Of a stretch of DNA of 64,000 nt, positions 52,006 to 60,651 are shown piece by piece. The translations under genes were made by a program, and so were the position numbers. Origin of the DNA: JADHLJ01 sp038116915 (GTDB taxonomy: Bacteria; Pseudomonadota; Alphaproteobacteria; Thalassobaculales; Thalassobaculaceae); the NCBI GenBank assembly GCA_038116915.1, contig JAYOEU010000002.1:1-64000 (forward strand), given 5' to 3'. The notes under the pieces were generated by a model that was given only the letters and a program-made list of their open reading frames with translations, searched no databases and had not been told where the DNA came from. The first letter of the stretch is position 1. Every line of letters starts with the position of its first letter.

Positions 52006-53157
52006 TCAGCCCACCACAAGGTCAAGGGAAGCCGCGGACAGCCGCTCGTTACCGGTTTCAGTGACCAGGACGGTTTCGCCGGGCGCCATGGCCAAACCTT
52101 TCTCACTGTCCATCATGATCATGTGCAGGAAGAAAACCATGCCCGGCGCGGCGAGAACCGGGTTGCCGCGATACAGCATGGGCATATCCATCCAGATCGG
52201 CGCGAACACGGCGCCCAGGGAATAGCCGCACGCGTTCAGCCGCGCATGATTGTAGCCTCTGCGGTCCATGACGCGGGCATGCGCGTCGAAGACCTCGCCG
52301 ATCGACCTTCCCGGAACCAGTGCGTTTCGGCAAGCCTGCAGCGCTTCCAGCGCCGTATCGTGCATGTCGCGTTGCAGGTCCGAAGCCTCGCCAATCACGA
52401 TCGTCCGCATCAGGCAGGCGTGATAGTGGCGATAGGCGCCGGCGAATTCCAGCGTCATCTGATCCTGGGGATCGAGAACCCGCCGGCCGGTGAAATACCG
52501 GCACAGCAGCGCATCCGGGCCCGAACCGATGATGAACTCGTTGCCGGCATAATCGCCGCCGCCACGGAACACGGCGCCCTGCATCGCGGCCAGAATTTCG
52601 CCCTCGTCGACGCCGGCGCCGGCAAGCCGGTTCGCCTCATCAAGTGCAGCGTCACCAAGTTCCGCCGCCCGTCGCACATAGGCGATTTCCGCCGGGCTCT
52701 TGACCAGCCTGAGACCGGTGATCAGGTCCGAGGCGTCCTCCAGAGTGCAAAAGCCGTCCAGAGCGGACTGCACCCGCATCCCGTTATGGGCGGTAAGGCC
52801 GTAGGCGTCGTATTCGATCCCGAAGTGGCGCCCGTTGCCGCCAAATTCCTGAAGCACGTCGCGCAATTGGTCGGCCGGGTTCACTCCGTGACCGTCGACC
52901 CAGATCCGAATATCCTCGATAAGGCTGGTATTCTGCGCCTGGCGGAGGTCCGGCGCCCGGGTCAGCAGCATGAGCCGGCCGTCGGCGCCGAGATACAGGC
53001 ACTGGAAAAAGCAGAATCCGAACGTGTCGTATCCGGTCAGATAGAACATGCTCTCCTGCTTGAACATCAGCAGCCCGTCGAGGCCGCGGTCCTCCATCAG
53101 GTTAATCGCCCTGGCCTTGCGCGCCGCGAATTCCTCGCGGCTGAAATGCAGAGCCAT
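52006..53157 (-). CDS. Creatinase/M24-family protein lacking most metal ligands
   Basis: 383 aa from ATG 53157 (MALHFSREEFAARKARAINL). Two-domain creatinase N-terminus (about 1-155) plus pita-bread domain. The usual peptidase metal residues are changed: the first Asp is Glu in TLEFAGAYRHY, the second Asp is Cys in YHACLMRT and the conserved His is Tyr in LNACGYSLGAVFAP. The Glu of the HExP region is replaced in FLHMIMMD. Only the last Glu (GETVLVTE) seems kept. Creatinase and some amidohydrolases of this fold work without metal, so it is probably a C-N hydrolase, not an Xaa-Pro peptidase. Four bases downstream of pgeF. Confidence 0.8.
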   Translation of the reverse strand: MALHFSREEFAARKARAINLMEDRGLDGLLMFKQESMFYLTGYDTFGFCFFQCLYLGADGRLMLLTRAPDLRQAQNTSLIEDIRIWVDGHGVNPADQLRDVLQEFGGNGRHFGIEYDAYGLTAHNGMRVQSALDGFCTLEDASDLITGLRLVKSPAEIAYVRRAAELGDAALDEANRLAGAGVDEGEILAAMQGAVFRGGGDYAGNEFIIGSGPDALLCRYFTGRRVLDPQDQMTLEFAGAYRHYHACLMRTIVIGEASDLQRDMHDTALEALQACRNALVPGRSIGEVFDAHARVMDRRGYNHARLNACGYSLGAVFAPIWMDMPMLYRGNPVLAAPGMVFFLHMIMMDSEKGLAMAPGETVLVTETGNERLSAASLDLVVG

Positions 53158-53161
53158 GCGC

Positions 53162-53926
53162 TCAGGCCTCCAGCGCGATGGTGGACAGCATGCGTCCGTA
53201 ATCCGGCTCGCCGCGATGCGTGGAGCGGCGGTAGCTGAAGAAATTCGCCGAGTCTCTGTAGGTATCACCGTCAAGGCGCAGCACATCGCCGAGGCCGAGC
53301 CGTGCCAGGCGCGAGGCGATATAGCCGGGCAGGTCGAACATGAAATGTCCCTCGCGCTGAGCAGCCTTGAAATAGGCCGCGTTCCCCCCTTCCTGTTCCA
53401 GGAAGGGCGCCGGGAATTCCGGGCCGACTTCATAGGAGGCCGGGCCGATCATCGGGCCGATCGCCGCGGAGATATTGTCCGCCCGCGCGCCCTGTTCGAT
53501 CATCGCGTCGACCGTCGCTTCCAGGACGCCGCCCAGCGCGCCGCGCCAGCCGGCATGCGCGGCGCCGATCACCCGGTCGGTCGGATCCGCGAACAGGACG
53601 GGTCCGCAATCCGCGGAGAGAATTCCGAGCGCCAGATTCGGGCTCATGGTGACCAGGGCGTCGACTTTCGGAGCTGCGGCGGGCAGGCTTGCGGCGTCAA
53701 TGACCGCCACCTCGGCGGAATGATGCTGGTGACACGTGATTAGGGCTTCGGCGGGCAGATCCAATGCCGCCATCGCTCTTGCCCTGTTGGCTCGAACCGC
53801 CTCGGAATTGTCGTCGGAGCCCAGCCCGCAGTTGAGCGAGTGGTAAATTCCCGAGCTGACGCCTCCGCGCCGGGTGAAGAACGCGTGTTTAACCCCGCGT
53901 CCCTCGAAGTCTTCCAATTGAATCAC
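53162..53926 (-). CDS. pgeF: Peptidoglycan editing factor PgeF/purine nucleoside phosphorylase (YfiH, laccase-like domain)
   Basis: 254 aa. The family's zinc ligands appear: His in TCHQHHSAEVAV, Cys in LSADCGPVLFAD (about 108) and His in GAAHAGWRGALGG (about 124). The start HAFFTRRGGVSSGIYHSLNC is also diagnostic. Relatives show adenosine deaminase and purine nucleoside phosphorylase activity and, in E. coli, limit faulty amino acids in peptidoglycan stems. It follows the methyltransferase gene by 33 bases and precedes the M24 gene by four. Confidence 0.92.
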   Translation of the reverse strand: MIQLEDFEGRGVKHAFFTRRGGVSSGIYHSLNCGLGSDDNSEAVRANRARAMAALDLPAEALITCHQHHSAEVAVIDAASLPAAAPKVDALVTMSPNLALGILSADCGPVLFADPTDRVIGAAHAGWRGALGGVLEATVDAMIEQGARADNISAAIGPMIGPASYEVGPEFPAPFLEQEGGNAAYFKAAQREGHFMFDLPGYIASRLARLGLGDVLRLDGDTYRDSANFFSYRRSTHRGEPDYGRMLSTIALEA

Positions 53927-53959
53927 CGGACCCTCGTTTCTCTCCCGCCGCCCGGTTCC

Positions 53960-55063
53960 TCATGCTATCCCACGCGAGCCGAAGCCCGGTGGTTCGGCGG
54001 CTCCGGAAGGCAACAGCGCCGCGACTTTGAACAAGGTGCCCATTTCCGTCGGTCCGATCAAGCGGCGCATCGCCGCGTCGATGTCACGGCGTTGCGCGCC
54101 GGACCCGTTGTTCTTCAGCGCCGTGGCGCGTTCCTGGATCCCGAGCTCGAACAGAAAGCGGCCCTGGTCGACAGGGCCGATGACCATTGCGCCGCCGGCT
54201 TCGCCCGCCGTTCTGAGTTGGGAAAAGTCCACATGGCTGGAAAGATCGGCAAGCCCCGGATCAATGAGGGGGTCGACCTTGCGGTGATTCCGAACCGCCT
54301 GCAAGGATCTGCCGAGCGCCCGTCGCTCCGAGCCGTAGTCGATCAGAAGACCGGCCCCGCCATGATCGGCAAGGTGGCGCGCGATGTCCGTGACGACCGC
54401 GTTCGCCGCCAGTGTCAGCTCGGCGACCGTGCCCTCATCCGCCCGGCCCCGGATCTCGGACGGCAGCAGGCCGGACAGCGGCGAGGTGGCGCGTTCGACC
54501 CCCCAGGCCAGCCCGGTTCCGGCTTCGTCGGGAACCACCAGGCATTCCCGCCAGGCCCCGTCCGTCCAGCGCAACTGCCGAATCGGCAGGGCATCGAGGA
54601 ATTCATTGGCGATGAGAAACCAGGGCAATTCGGGCAGGGTGGAGATATCGTCGTGCCAGATCGGCCGGTGCGGCGCCAGTCGCTCGGCCTGAAGAGTCCG
54701 CAAAGACGGGTTGGTCTCAACCAGGTGGACCTGAAACACCTCTTCAGGCGCGACGACCCCGCCGATGGCGCGCAACATGTCCGACATCAGGGTTCCCCGA
54801 CCCGGCCCCAGTTCGACGAGACAGGCCGGTTCCGGCGCGCCGGCGGCGATCCAGGTTGAAATCGTCCACAGCCCGATAAGTTCCCCGAACATTTGTGAGA
54901 CCTCGGGCGCGGTCACGAAATCGCCGCGCGCGCCGAACGGGTCGCCGCTCGCATAATATCCTCCGGACCGGTCATGCAGCGCCTCGGCCATGTATTCGGC
55001 GACGGTCATCGGCCCGGTGCGCTGGAGGCGCCGGAGCATCGCCGGCAGCAGCGACTTACGCAT
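53960..55063 (-). CDS. MidA/NDUFAF7-type SAM-dependent methyltransferase
   Basis: 367 aa. The N-terminus has GPMTVAEYMAEALHDRSGGYY and the motif I is CLVELGPGRGTLMSDMLRAI (about 82-101); IANEFLDALPIRQL is a further family signature and HVDFSQLRTAGEAGG lies in the C-terminal part. The mitochondrial homologue NDUFAF7 methylates an arginine of a complex I subunit (NDUFS2); a similar role on the bacterial NADH dehydrogenase is likely but not shown. Its start overlaps the lgt stop by eight bases. Confidence 0.9.
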   Translation of the reverse strand: MRKSLLPAMLRRLQRTGPMTVAEYMAEALHDRSGGYYASGDPFGARGDFVTAPEVSQMFGELIGLWTISTWIAAGAPEPACLVELGPGRGTLMSDMLRAIGGVVAPEEVFQVHLVETNPSLRTLQAERLAPHRPIWHDDISTLPELPWFLIANEFLDALPIRQLRWTDGAWRECLVVPDEAGTGLAWGVERATSPLSGLLPSEIRGRADEGTVAELTLAANAVVTDIARHLADHGGAGLLIDYGSERRALGRSLQAVRNHRKVDPLIDPGLADLSSHVDFSQLRTAGEAGGAMVIGPVDQGRFLFELGIQERATALKNNGSGAQRRDIDAAMRRLIGPTEMGTLFKVAALLPSGAAEPPGFGSRGIA

Positions 55064-55862
55064 CGTCGATCCTGGGCCGGTTGAGTGCGATGGCCATCGC
55101 CGCCAGGCCAGCCAGGATCATCGGCACTGACAGAATCTGGCCCATGGTGATCGGGCCGAATATGAAGCCGAGATGCGCGTCGGGCTCGCGGAACAGTTCG
55201 ACGAACGATCGGGCGGCGCCGTATCCGGCGAGAAACAGTCCCATGATCAATCCCGGCCGATAGCGGGCCCGAGTCGCCAGGGCGGCGGTCAGGACGATGG
55301 CGAACAGGGCCAACCCCTCGAGACCGGCCTCGTAGAGCTGGCTCGGATGGCGCGCGGCGGGGCCGCCATGCGGAAAGATCACGGCCCAGGCGACATCGGT
55401 CGGACGCCCGAACAACTCACCGTTGATGAAGTTGGCGATGCGTCCGAAGAACAGGCCGATCGGCGCGGCGACCGCGAGAAGGTCGGCCAGAAGCAGTGCC
55501 TGAACGCCGTGCCGTCGCGCGAAGACGAAGGCGGCGATGACGACCCCCAGAAAGCCGCCGTGGAATGACATCCCTCCGTGCCAGACCATGACGATCTCGA
55601 GCGGATTGGCGGCGAAGAAGGCCGGTTTGTAGAACAGCACATATCCAAGCCGCCCGCCCAGGATCACCCCGAGCGTCGAGTATACCAGGAGATCGTCGAG
55701 CTTCTCGACGGTCATGAACCTCGGGGACCGCCGGGTCAGCAGCACGCAGCACCGCCACCCCAAAAGCAAACCGGCGATATAGGCGAGGGCATACCAGCGG
55801 ATCACGATGGGTCCGATTTCTATCGCCACCGGATCAATGATTGGAAAGGTGAGGGCGTTCAT
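55056..55862 (-). CDS. lgt: Phosphatidylglycerol-prolipoprotein diacylglyceryl transferase
   Basis: 268 aa from ATG 55862 (MNALTFPIIDPVAIEIGPIV). Seven membrane helices are expected; the Lgt signature is GRIANFINGELFGRPTDVAW (about 138-157), and HGGMSFHGGFLG (about 98-109) contains the essential histidine. It attaches diacylglycerol to the lipobox cysteine, the first step of lipoprotein maturation. It starts seven bases after hldD and overlaps the next methyltransferase gene. Confidence 0.97.
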   Translation of the reverse strand: MNALTFPIIDPVAIEIGPIVIRWYALAYIAGLLLGWRCCVLLTRRSPRFMTVEKLDDLLVYSTLGVILGGRLGYVLFYKPAFFAANPLEIVMVWHGGMSFHGGFLGVVIAAFVFARRHGVQALLLADLLAVAAPIGLFFGRIANFINGELFGRPTDVAWAVIFPHGGPAARHPSQLYEAGLEGLALFAIVLTAALATRARYRPGLIMGLFLAGYGAARSFVELFREPDAHLGFIFGPITMGQILSVPMILAGLAAMAIALNRPRIDDA

Positions 55863-55869
55863 CGGAGCT

Positions 55870-56862
55870 TCAGCGGTAGGGGTCGTCGCCATTTTCCAGG
55901 AAATCCCGGACATAGCGGCCGACGCCCTCCTCCAGGCTGGTGAATTGTCCACGATATCCCGCGTCACGAAGCCGGTCCATCGAGGCCTCGGTGAAATACT
56001 GATACCGCTCGCGTATCTCGGTGGGGGTATCGATGAACTCGATGCGCGGCGGCATGTCGAGGGCGTCGAATACCGCCGTGGCAAGGTCCGCGAAACTCCT
56101 GGCCCGGCCGGTGCCGACATTGAACAGACCTGAGACGCCGGGTGAGCCCGCAAGCCAGAGCATCACGTCGACACAATCACCGATCCAGATGAAGTCCCGG
56201 CTTTGACCACCGTCGGGAATGCCGTCACGGTGCGAGCGGAACAGCACCGCCGGCTCCCCCGCCACCGCGCGCGGATGGATCTGGGCGACCACGCTGCTCT
56301 GCTTGCCCTTATGGAACTCATTCGGACCATAGACGTTGAAGAATTTGAGCCCCGCCCAGTGCGGCGGTGTCGCCTCGTCCCGGCCGACCATCTCGATCAC
56401 CCGACGGTCGAACAGATGCTTGCTCCAGCCATAGGGATTGAGCGGCCGCAACCGAGTCAGCGCCTCGGGTGCCGGATCATCGTCGAACCCGTGCTCGCCG
56501 CCGCCATAGGTCGCCGCGGAAGAAGCATAGATCAGCGGGACCGCGTTCGCCGCGCACCAGCGCCAGAGCGCAAGGGACAGGCTGAAGTTGTTCCGGATGA
56601 TGAAATCGACATCGCGCTCGGTGGTCGAGGAACTGGCCCCCATGTGGAAGACGGTTTCGACCCCGCCCCGATGAGCCCCGAGAAAATCCATCAGCCGTTC
56701 GGGTTCGATGAACTCGGCCACCGGGTGTTTGGCGAGATTGCGCCATTTGTCGTCATGACCGAACCGGTCGGCGACCACCACGTCAGTGCCTGGGTCGCGC
56801 TCCAGCAAGGCCGCGACGAGGTTCGACCCGATAAAGCCGCCGCCGCCCGTGACCACGATCAT
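55870..56862 (-). CDS. hldD: ADP-L-glycero-D-manno-heptose 6-epimerase
   Basis: 330 aa, extended short-chain dehydrogenase. Cofactor loop TGGGGFIGSNLVAALLER at the start, the catalytic YxxxK in NPYGWSKHLFDRRV (about 145-158) and the HldD-specific GLKFFNVYGPNEFHKGKQSS plus RDFIWIGDCVDVMLWL. It converts the D,D to the L,D heptose nucleotide for the LPS inner core, so the organism makes heptose-containing LPS. First gene of a run on to lgt. Confidence 0.95.
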   Translation of the reverse strand: MIVVTGGGGFIGSNLVAALLERDPGTDVVVADRFGHDDKWRNLAKHPVAEFIEPERLMDFLGAHRGGVETVFHMGASSSTTERDVDFIIRNNFSLSLALWRWCAANAVPLIYASSAATYGGGEHGFDDDPAPEALTRLRPLNPYGWSKHLFDRRVIEMVGRDEATPPHWAGLKFFNVYGPNEFHKGKQSSVVAQIHPRAVAGEPAVLFRSHRDGIPDGGQSRDFIWIGDCVDVMLWLAGSPGVSGLFNVGTGRARSFADLATAVFDALDMPPRIEFIDTPTEIRERYQYFTEASMDRLRDAGYRGQFTSLEEGVGRYVRDFLENGDDPYR

Positions 56863-57079
56863 TCCGAACTCCGCGCCGCCACTCGTGCCGCATTGTCAGC
56901 AACGTCAGGTCCCGCCGGCCACCGGTATTCGACACGGCGACGGGATCTCGGCCTTTGATAGTCGCTTGCCGGCCAACTCGCAACGCTTCGTCGGTTTTTC
57001 CGAGACTTTGACGTAGTGGACCCCATATAGAAAAGGCAAGGCGACAGACCAGCAATTGGGATCGGACGGGAGACTGGAC

Positions 57080-57379
57080 ATGCAATCCAGTAATCGACTG
57101 CTAGATGATCTTGCCAAGGTGGCGAACGGAGCCCTTTCGGCGGCGGCCGGCGCGCGGCAGGAACTCGAACAACTGATGCAGCAGCGCCTGGAGCGGTTTC
57201 TGAACGACCATGGCTGGGTGACCCGCGAGGAATTTGAGGCGGTGCGGGATATGGCCCGCAAGGCGCGCGAGGCCCAGGAAGATCTCGAAAAGAGGCTTTC
57301 GGACCTTGAAGCGCGCTCTAAAACCAAACCCAAGGCCAAAACCCGGGCCCGCGCACGGGGCCCATCAGTGGGTAGTTAA
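57080..57379 (+). CDS. ubiK: UbiK-like accessory factor (YqiC/DUF526)
   Basis: 99 aa from ATG 57080 (MQSSNRLLDDLAKVANGALS). The helical core with ERFLNDHGWVTREEFEAVRD and the following heptads (AREAQEDLEKRLSDLEARS) form the coiled coil by which UbiK trimerises and binds SCP2-type UbiJ. It ends with a basic Lys/Arg-rich tail. In E. coli it promotes aerobic ubiquinone synthesis; this fits ubiB and ubiE elsewhere in the window. Divergent from hldD with a 217-base gap. Confidence 0.87.
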   Translation: MQSSNRLLDDLAKVANGALSAAAGARQELEQLMQQRLERFLNDHGWVTREEFEAVRDMARKAREAQEDLEKRLSDLEARSKTKPKAKTRARARGPSVGS

Positions 57380-57598
57380 GCTGCAAGCTTCGAACAATAC
57401 CGTGGGGCCACTCGGACCATGCTCGATCGGCCGCACTAATTCTGGCCGTTCGCAAGGTTTGGGGTTGACAGACTCGGTGAGTCTGGGATCCTGCCCATAT
57501 CTGGTGCATTTTCGCATGCGTGCTACAATACTTATGCGAGTATCTATATATAGTAGCCAGCTAGTGACGCATCGGAGTTCAAACCGAAAGGTGGCACG

Positions 57599-58102
57599 AT
57601 GTCCCTGACCTTTGCCGAGCCGACCAGCGTTGCCCGTAACCCATTGGACCTTCTGGAAGAAATCGTTGGAGCCAATGACTGGCCGCATGAGCGGGCGAGC
57701 GGTGAGGAACTTGCCGTGGAGATCAGTGGACGGTGGTGTGACTATCGCCTGTTCTTCATGTGGCAGGAGGATATGAGTGCCCTGCATTTCACCTGTGTGT
57801 TCGAATCACGGGTTGCGAGTGAACGGCGCGCGGAAATTCATCATCTCCTGGCGCTGATCAACGAAAAGCTTTGGCTTGGGCATTTTGATCTGTCCTCGGA
57901 AGAAAACACGCCGCTGTTCCGGCATACCTTGCTGCTGCGCGGCGCCGGCGCGGCGAGTGTCGAGCAGCTTGAGGATCTTGTGGATGTGGCGATCAGCGAG
58001 TCCGACCGTTACTATCCGGCCTTCCAGTTCGTCATTTGGGGCGGCAAGTCGGCTGATGACGCCATCGCGGCGGCGCTGATCGAAGTCGCCGGATCGGCTT
58101 GA
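57599..58102 (+). CDS. YbjN domain protein
   Basis: 167 aa. The domain covers almost the whole protein (LDLLEEIVGANDWPHERASG to the C-terminus) and has the alternating sheet/helix pattern of type III chaperone-like YbjN proteins, with RAEIHHLLALINEKLWLGHF as its most conserved-looking block. No signal peptide. Function in this family is not defined. proC begins three bases later, so they are co-transcribed. The 219-base upstream gap carries TTGACA near 57466 and a TACAAT at 57531, with no well-spaced pair. Confidence 0.8.
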   Translation: MSLTFAEPTSVARNPLDLLEEIVGANDWPHERASGEELAVEISGRWCDYRLFFMWQEDMSALHFTCVFESRVASERRAEIHHLLALINEKLWLGHFDLSSEENTPLFRHTLLLRGAGAASVEQLEDLVDVAISESDRYYPAFQFVIWGGKSADDAIAAALIEVAGSA

Positions 58103-58105
58103 GGC

Positions 58106-58921
58106 ATGAACGATGCTTTCATTCTCGCGGGCTGCGGCAAAATGGGCGGCGCCATGCTCGACGGCTGGATCGAGAGCGGCTACGCCGATGGCGGCGTGCA
58201 TGTGATCGAACCCGTGGCGGCGGCCGTCGAGCGGTTCGAGGCCTCCCCGCACGTCACGGTCTACGGAAAAGCGGACGATATTCCGGAGAGCGTGAAACCC
58301 TCGGTGGTTATTCTGGCGGTGAAGCCGCAGACCATGGACGAGGCGATCCTGCCGCTCAAACGGTTCGTCGGTCCGGGCACGGTGTTTCTTTCGATCGCGG
58401 CGGGCAAGACCATCGGCTATTTCGAGTCGAAACTCGGCACGCAGGCGGTGATCGTCCGGGCGATGCCCAATACGCCGGCGGCGGTTGGCCGGGGAATCAC
58501 CGTTCACGCTCCCAATGCCAGGGTAAGCGCCGAGCAGTCGAGGATCTGCGGCGCGTTGCTTTCGGCGGTCGGCGAGGTGGTCGGCGTCGAGGACGAGGGG
58601 CTGATGGACGCGGTGACCGCGGTGTCGGGAAGCGGGCCGGCATACGTTTTCCTCTTGATCGAGGCCATGGCTGCGGCGGGAGAAAAGGCGGGACTGCCCG
58701 CCGATCTCTCGATGCGGCTTGCCAGGGCAACGGTCGCGGGGGCGGGCGAACTGGCTCGCCAATCCGAGGAGGCGGCAAGCCAACTCCGCGTCAATGTAAC
58801 CAGTCCCGGCGGCACCACGGCGGCGGCGCTGGAGGTGCTGATGGCCGGCGACGGAATTCAGCCGGTTTTCGACCGCGCGATCGCGGCGGCGACACGGCGG
58901 TCGCGGGAGTTGGCCGGTTAG
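58106..58921 (+). CDS. proC: Pyrroline-5-carboxylate reductase
   Basis: 271 aa. Dinucleotide-binding start FILAGCGKMGGAMLDGWIES, the VILAVKPQTMDEAILPL strand, RAMPNTPAAVGRGITV, and the ProC signature region DAVTAVSGSGPAYVFLLIEA with the C-terminal VTSPGGTTAAALEVLMAGD. It reduces pyrroline-5-carboxylate to proline with NAD(P)H in the cytoplasm. Three bases after the YbjN gene; the TetR-like gene follows after 43 bases. Confidence 0.96.
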   Translation: MNDAFILAGCGKMGGAMLDGWIESGYADGGVHVIEPVAAAVERFEASPHVTVYGKADDIPESVKPSVVILAVKPQTMDEAILPLKRFVGPGTVFLSIAAGKTIGYFESKLGTQAVIVRAMPNTPAAVGRGITVHAPNARVSAEQSRICGALLSAVGEVVGVEDEGLMDAVTAVSGSGPAYVFLLIEAMAAAGEKAGLPADLSMRLARATVAGAGELARQSEEAASQLRVNVTSPGGTTAAALEVLMAGDGIQPVFDRAIAAATRRSRELAG

Positions 58922-58964
58922 GCGATAGCGCGTTAGTCTCGGGCCGGAAAAGGATGTCCGACCC

Positions 58965-59576
58965 ATGCCTGATGAGGAACCGTCCACGATCATTGATGAG
59001 TCCGCCATTTTGCACGCGGCGATGGATCTCGCGGCGTCAATGTGCTGGGAACGGTGTTCGCTTGCGAACATCGCCGCCGCCTTGGGCGTCGAAGAAGCGG
59101 TTCTTCAAGAAATCCACCGTGAAAAGACCTCGATCCTGAAGGCCCTTTCGGCGCGGATCGACCGCGAGGCGCTGGCGGAAGCCGATCCCGAGGAGATTTC
59201 CGACATTCCGATTCGGGAACGGTTGCTGGAACTGCTGATGCTGCGTTTTGATGCCATGCAGCCCTTCAAGGCCGGCATCATTTCGGTCGGCCGCGCGGCT
59301 CTGCGTTGCCCGGGACTGGGGCTCGGGGGCGGTCTGGCGCTCGAACACTCGATGCGTTCGACCCTCGAAGCCGCGGGTTTATCGGCCAGCGGCATTGCCG
59401 GCTCGATCCGGACAAAGGCACTGGCGGTGATCTTTCTCGACGCCTTGCGGGTGTGGACGGGCGACGACAGTCCCGATCTCTCCGCGACCTTTCGCAGGCT
59501 GGATGAAAGGCTGAACCAGGCCGAAAGCCTCGCGTTGACCATGGGAATCGCTCGCTCGCGCGACGCCGGGACCTGA
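58965..59576 (+). CDS. TetR/AcrR-family transcriptional regulator
   Basis: 203 aa. The N-terminal DNA-binding domain (about 10-60) contains ILHAAMDLAASMCWERCSLA and NIAAALGVEEAVLQEIHREK, the usual TetR helix-turn-helix with the recognition helix altered at the GTLYxHF position. The remaining 140 residues form the helical ligand/dimer domain. The fold also recalls COQ9-type lipid-binding proteins, so regulation is likely but not certain. It lies directly upstream of the phasin gene, whose operators begin just after its stop. Confidence 0.72.
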   Translation: MPDEEPSTIIDESAILHAAMDLAASMCWERCSLANIAAALGVEEAVLQEIHREKTSILKALSARIDREALAEADPEEISDIPIRERLLELLMLRFDAMQPFKAGIISVGRAALRCPGLGLGGGLALEHSMRSTLEAAGLSASGIAGSIRTKALAVIFLDALRVWTGDDSPDLSATFRRLDERLNQAESLALTMGIARSRDAGT

Positions 59577-59577
59577 T

Positions 59578-59650
59578 TTGTGCGCCGCAACATAAACGGT
59601 TGACAAAGACGGTCCCCTCCATGATAAGAGCGGCCATTGTGCGGCGCAAT
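59578..59650 (+). promoter_or_regulatory. Phasin promoter flanked by two inverted-repeat operators
   Basis: Two copies of TTGTGCGNCGCAA, a short palindrome, lie at 59578-59590 (TTGTGCGCCGCAA) and 59637-59649 (TTGTGCGGCGCAA). Between them is a promoter: TTGACA (59600-59605), 17-base spacer, GATAAG (59623-59628). The second site covers the likely start of transcription. TGC/GCA-type palindromes upstream of phasin genes are known targets of the PHB-responsive repressor PhaR, so PhaR control is the natural proposal; no phaR gene lies in the window. Confidence 0.65.
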
Positions 59651-59686
59651 ATGGCGCGCAACGCGGTTCAACAGCGGAGGCTTCTC

Positions 59687-60109
59687 ATGGTGGATCAGAA
59701 CAACCCATTTAAAATGTTTGATTTTCAGTCGTTGTTCGGCAACGCGAACATGCCCGGTTTCGATGTTGAGGCTGTTCTGGCGGCGCAAAAGAAAAATGTC
59801 GAGGCTGTGATCGGGGCGAACCAGATCGTTGCCGAGGGATATCAGGCTGTTGCCAAGCGGCAGGCCGAACTGGCGCAGGCCACCTTGAAGGACACGCAAG
59901 CCCGCGTTACCGAAATGATGAGCGGCGCGAGCCCCGAGGAACGGATGGCCAAGCAGGCCGAATTGGTGAAGTTCAGTATCGAGCAGGCCTCTCAGTCGAT
60001 GTACGAGGTTTCCGAGGTGCTCCGCAAGTCTCAGGCCGAAGCCTTCGCGCTGATCAAGCGCCGGATGGACGAAAGCGTCGAGGAGATCAAGTCGACCAAG
60101 TCCTCCTGA
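59687..60109 (+). CDS. Phasin (polyhydroxyalkanoate granule-associated protein)
   Basis: 140 aa from ATG 59687 with GGAGG six bases upstream; starts MVDQNNPFKMFDFQSLFGNA. The phasin domain (about 25-125) is helical, with QKKNVEAVIGANQIVAEGYQ and AVAKRQAELAQATLKDTQAR, then LIKRRMDESVEEIKS near the end. Phasins coat PHB granules and limit their size, so the organism probably stores PHB. Flanked upstream by two palindromic operators and downstream by a terminator; monocistronic. PHB synthase is not in the window. Confidence 0.92.
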   Translation: MVDQNNPFKMFDFQSLFGNANMPGFDVEAVLAAQKKNVEAVIGANQIVAEGYQAVAKRQAELAQATLKDTQARVTEMMSGASPEERMAKQAELVKFSIEQASQSMYEVSEVLRKSQAEAFALIKRRMDESVEEIKSTKSS

Positions 60110-60134
60110 TTTCCGGATTGAGGCAATCCATTGA

Positions 60135-60176
60135 GCAAGGCCGACCGGCGGCGAGCGGGTCGGCCTTGCGGCGTTT
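60135..60176 (+). terminator. Intrinsic terminator of the phasin gene
   Basis: GCAAGGCCGACC (60135-60146) pairs with GGTCGGCCTTGC (60158-60169), a 12-bp perfect stem, followed by GGCGTTTT. It is 26 bases after the stop. Confidence 0.85.
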
Positions 60177-60226
60177 TGAGCCGATGCTATGGTCCGCGCC
60201 CTTGATATTCGAGACGGGAGCAGGAC

Positions 60227-60562
60227 GTGACCATCACATTTGACGATTTTCTCAAGGTCGATATTCGGGTCGGCACGATTGTCGACGCGCAACCCTATCC
60301 CGAGGCCCGGCGTCCGGCCTTCAAGCTTTGGGTCGATTTCGGTGACGAAATCGGCGTAAAGAAGACCTCGGCGCAAATCACCCGGTACTATGAATTGGAT
60401 AAGCTCAAGGGCCGGCAGGTGGCGGCGGTGGTCAATTTCCCGCCGAAGCAGATCGGCAAGTTCTTGAGCGAGGTCCTGGTGGTCGGTTTTCCCGACGCCG
60501 ACGGCGATGTGGTGATGGTCGGGATCGATCATCCCGTCCCCAATGGCGGCCGGCTGTTCTGA
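60227..60562 (+). CDS. csaA: tRNA-binding domain protein CsaA-like
   Basis: 111 aa from a GTG start with GGGAG upstream. OB-fold tRNA-binding domain: FDDFLKVDIRVGTIVDAQPY at the N-terminus, FKLWVDFGDEIGVKKTSAQI in the middle and the C-terminal VNFPPKQIGKFLSEVLVVGF then GIDHPVPNGGRLF. Same length as B. subtilis CsaA, a proposed secretion-related chaperone; E. coli homologues are tRNA-binding. Precise role in this organism is unknown. It stands alone after the phasin terminator. Confidence 0.88.
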   Translation: MTITFDDFLKVDIRVGTIVDAQPYPEARRPAFKLWVDFGDEIGVKKTSAQITRYYELDKLKGRQVAAVVNFPPKQIGKFLSEVLVVGFPDADGDVVMVGIDHPVPNGGRLF

Positions 60563-60651
60563 TCAACTGAATTCGGCTGGCTCGGGGGTTGTGTTCGTCC
60601 CGTTAAGCGACGCACACTTGGCATAATTTCGCCGGATCGGGAGCGCGGGCC

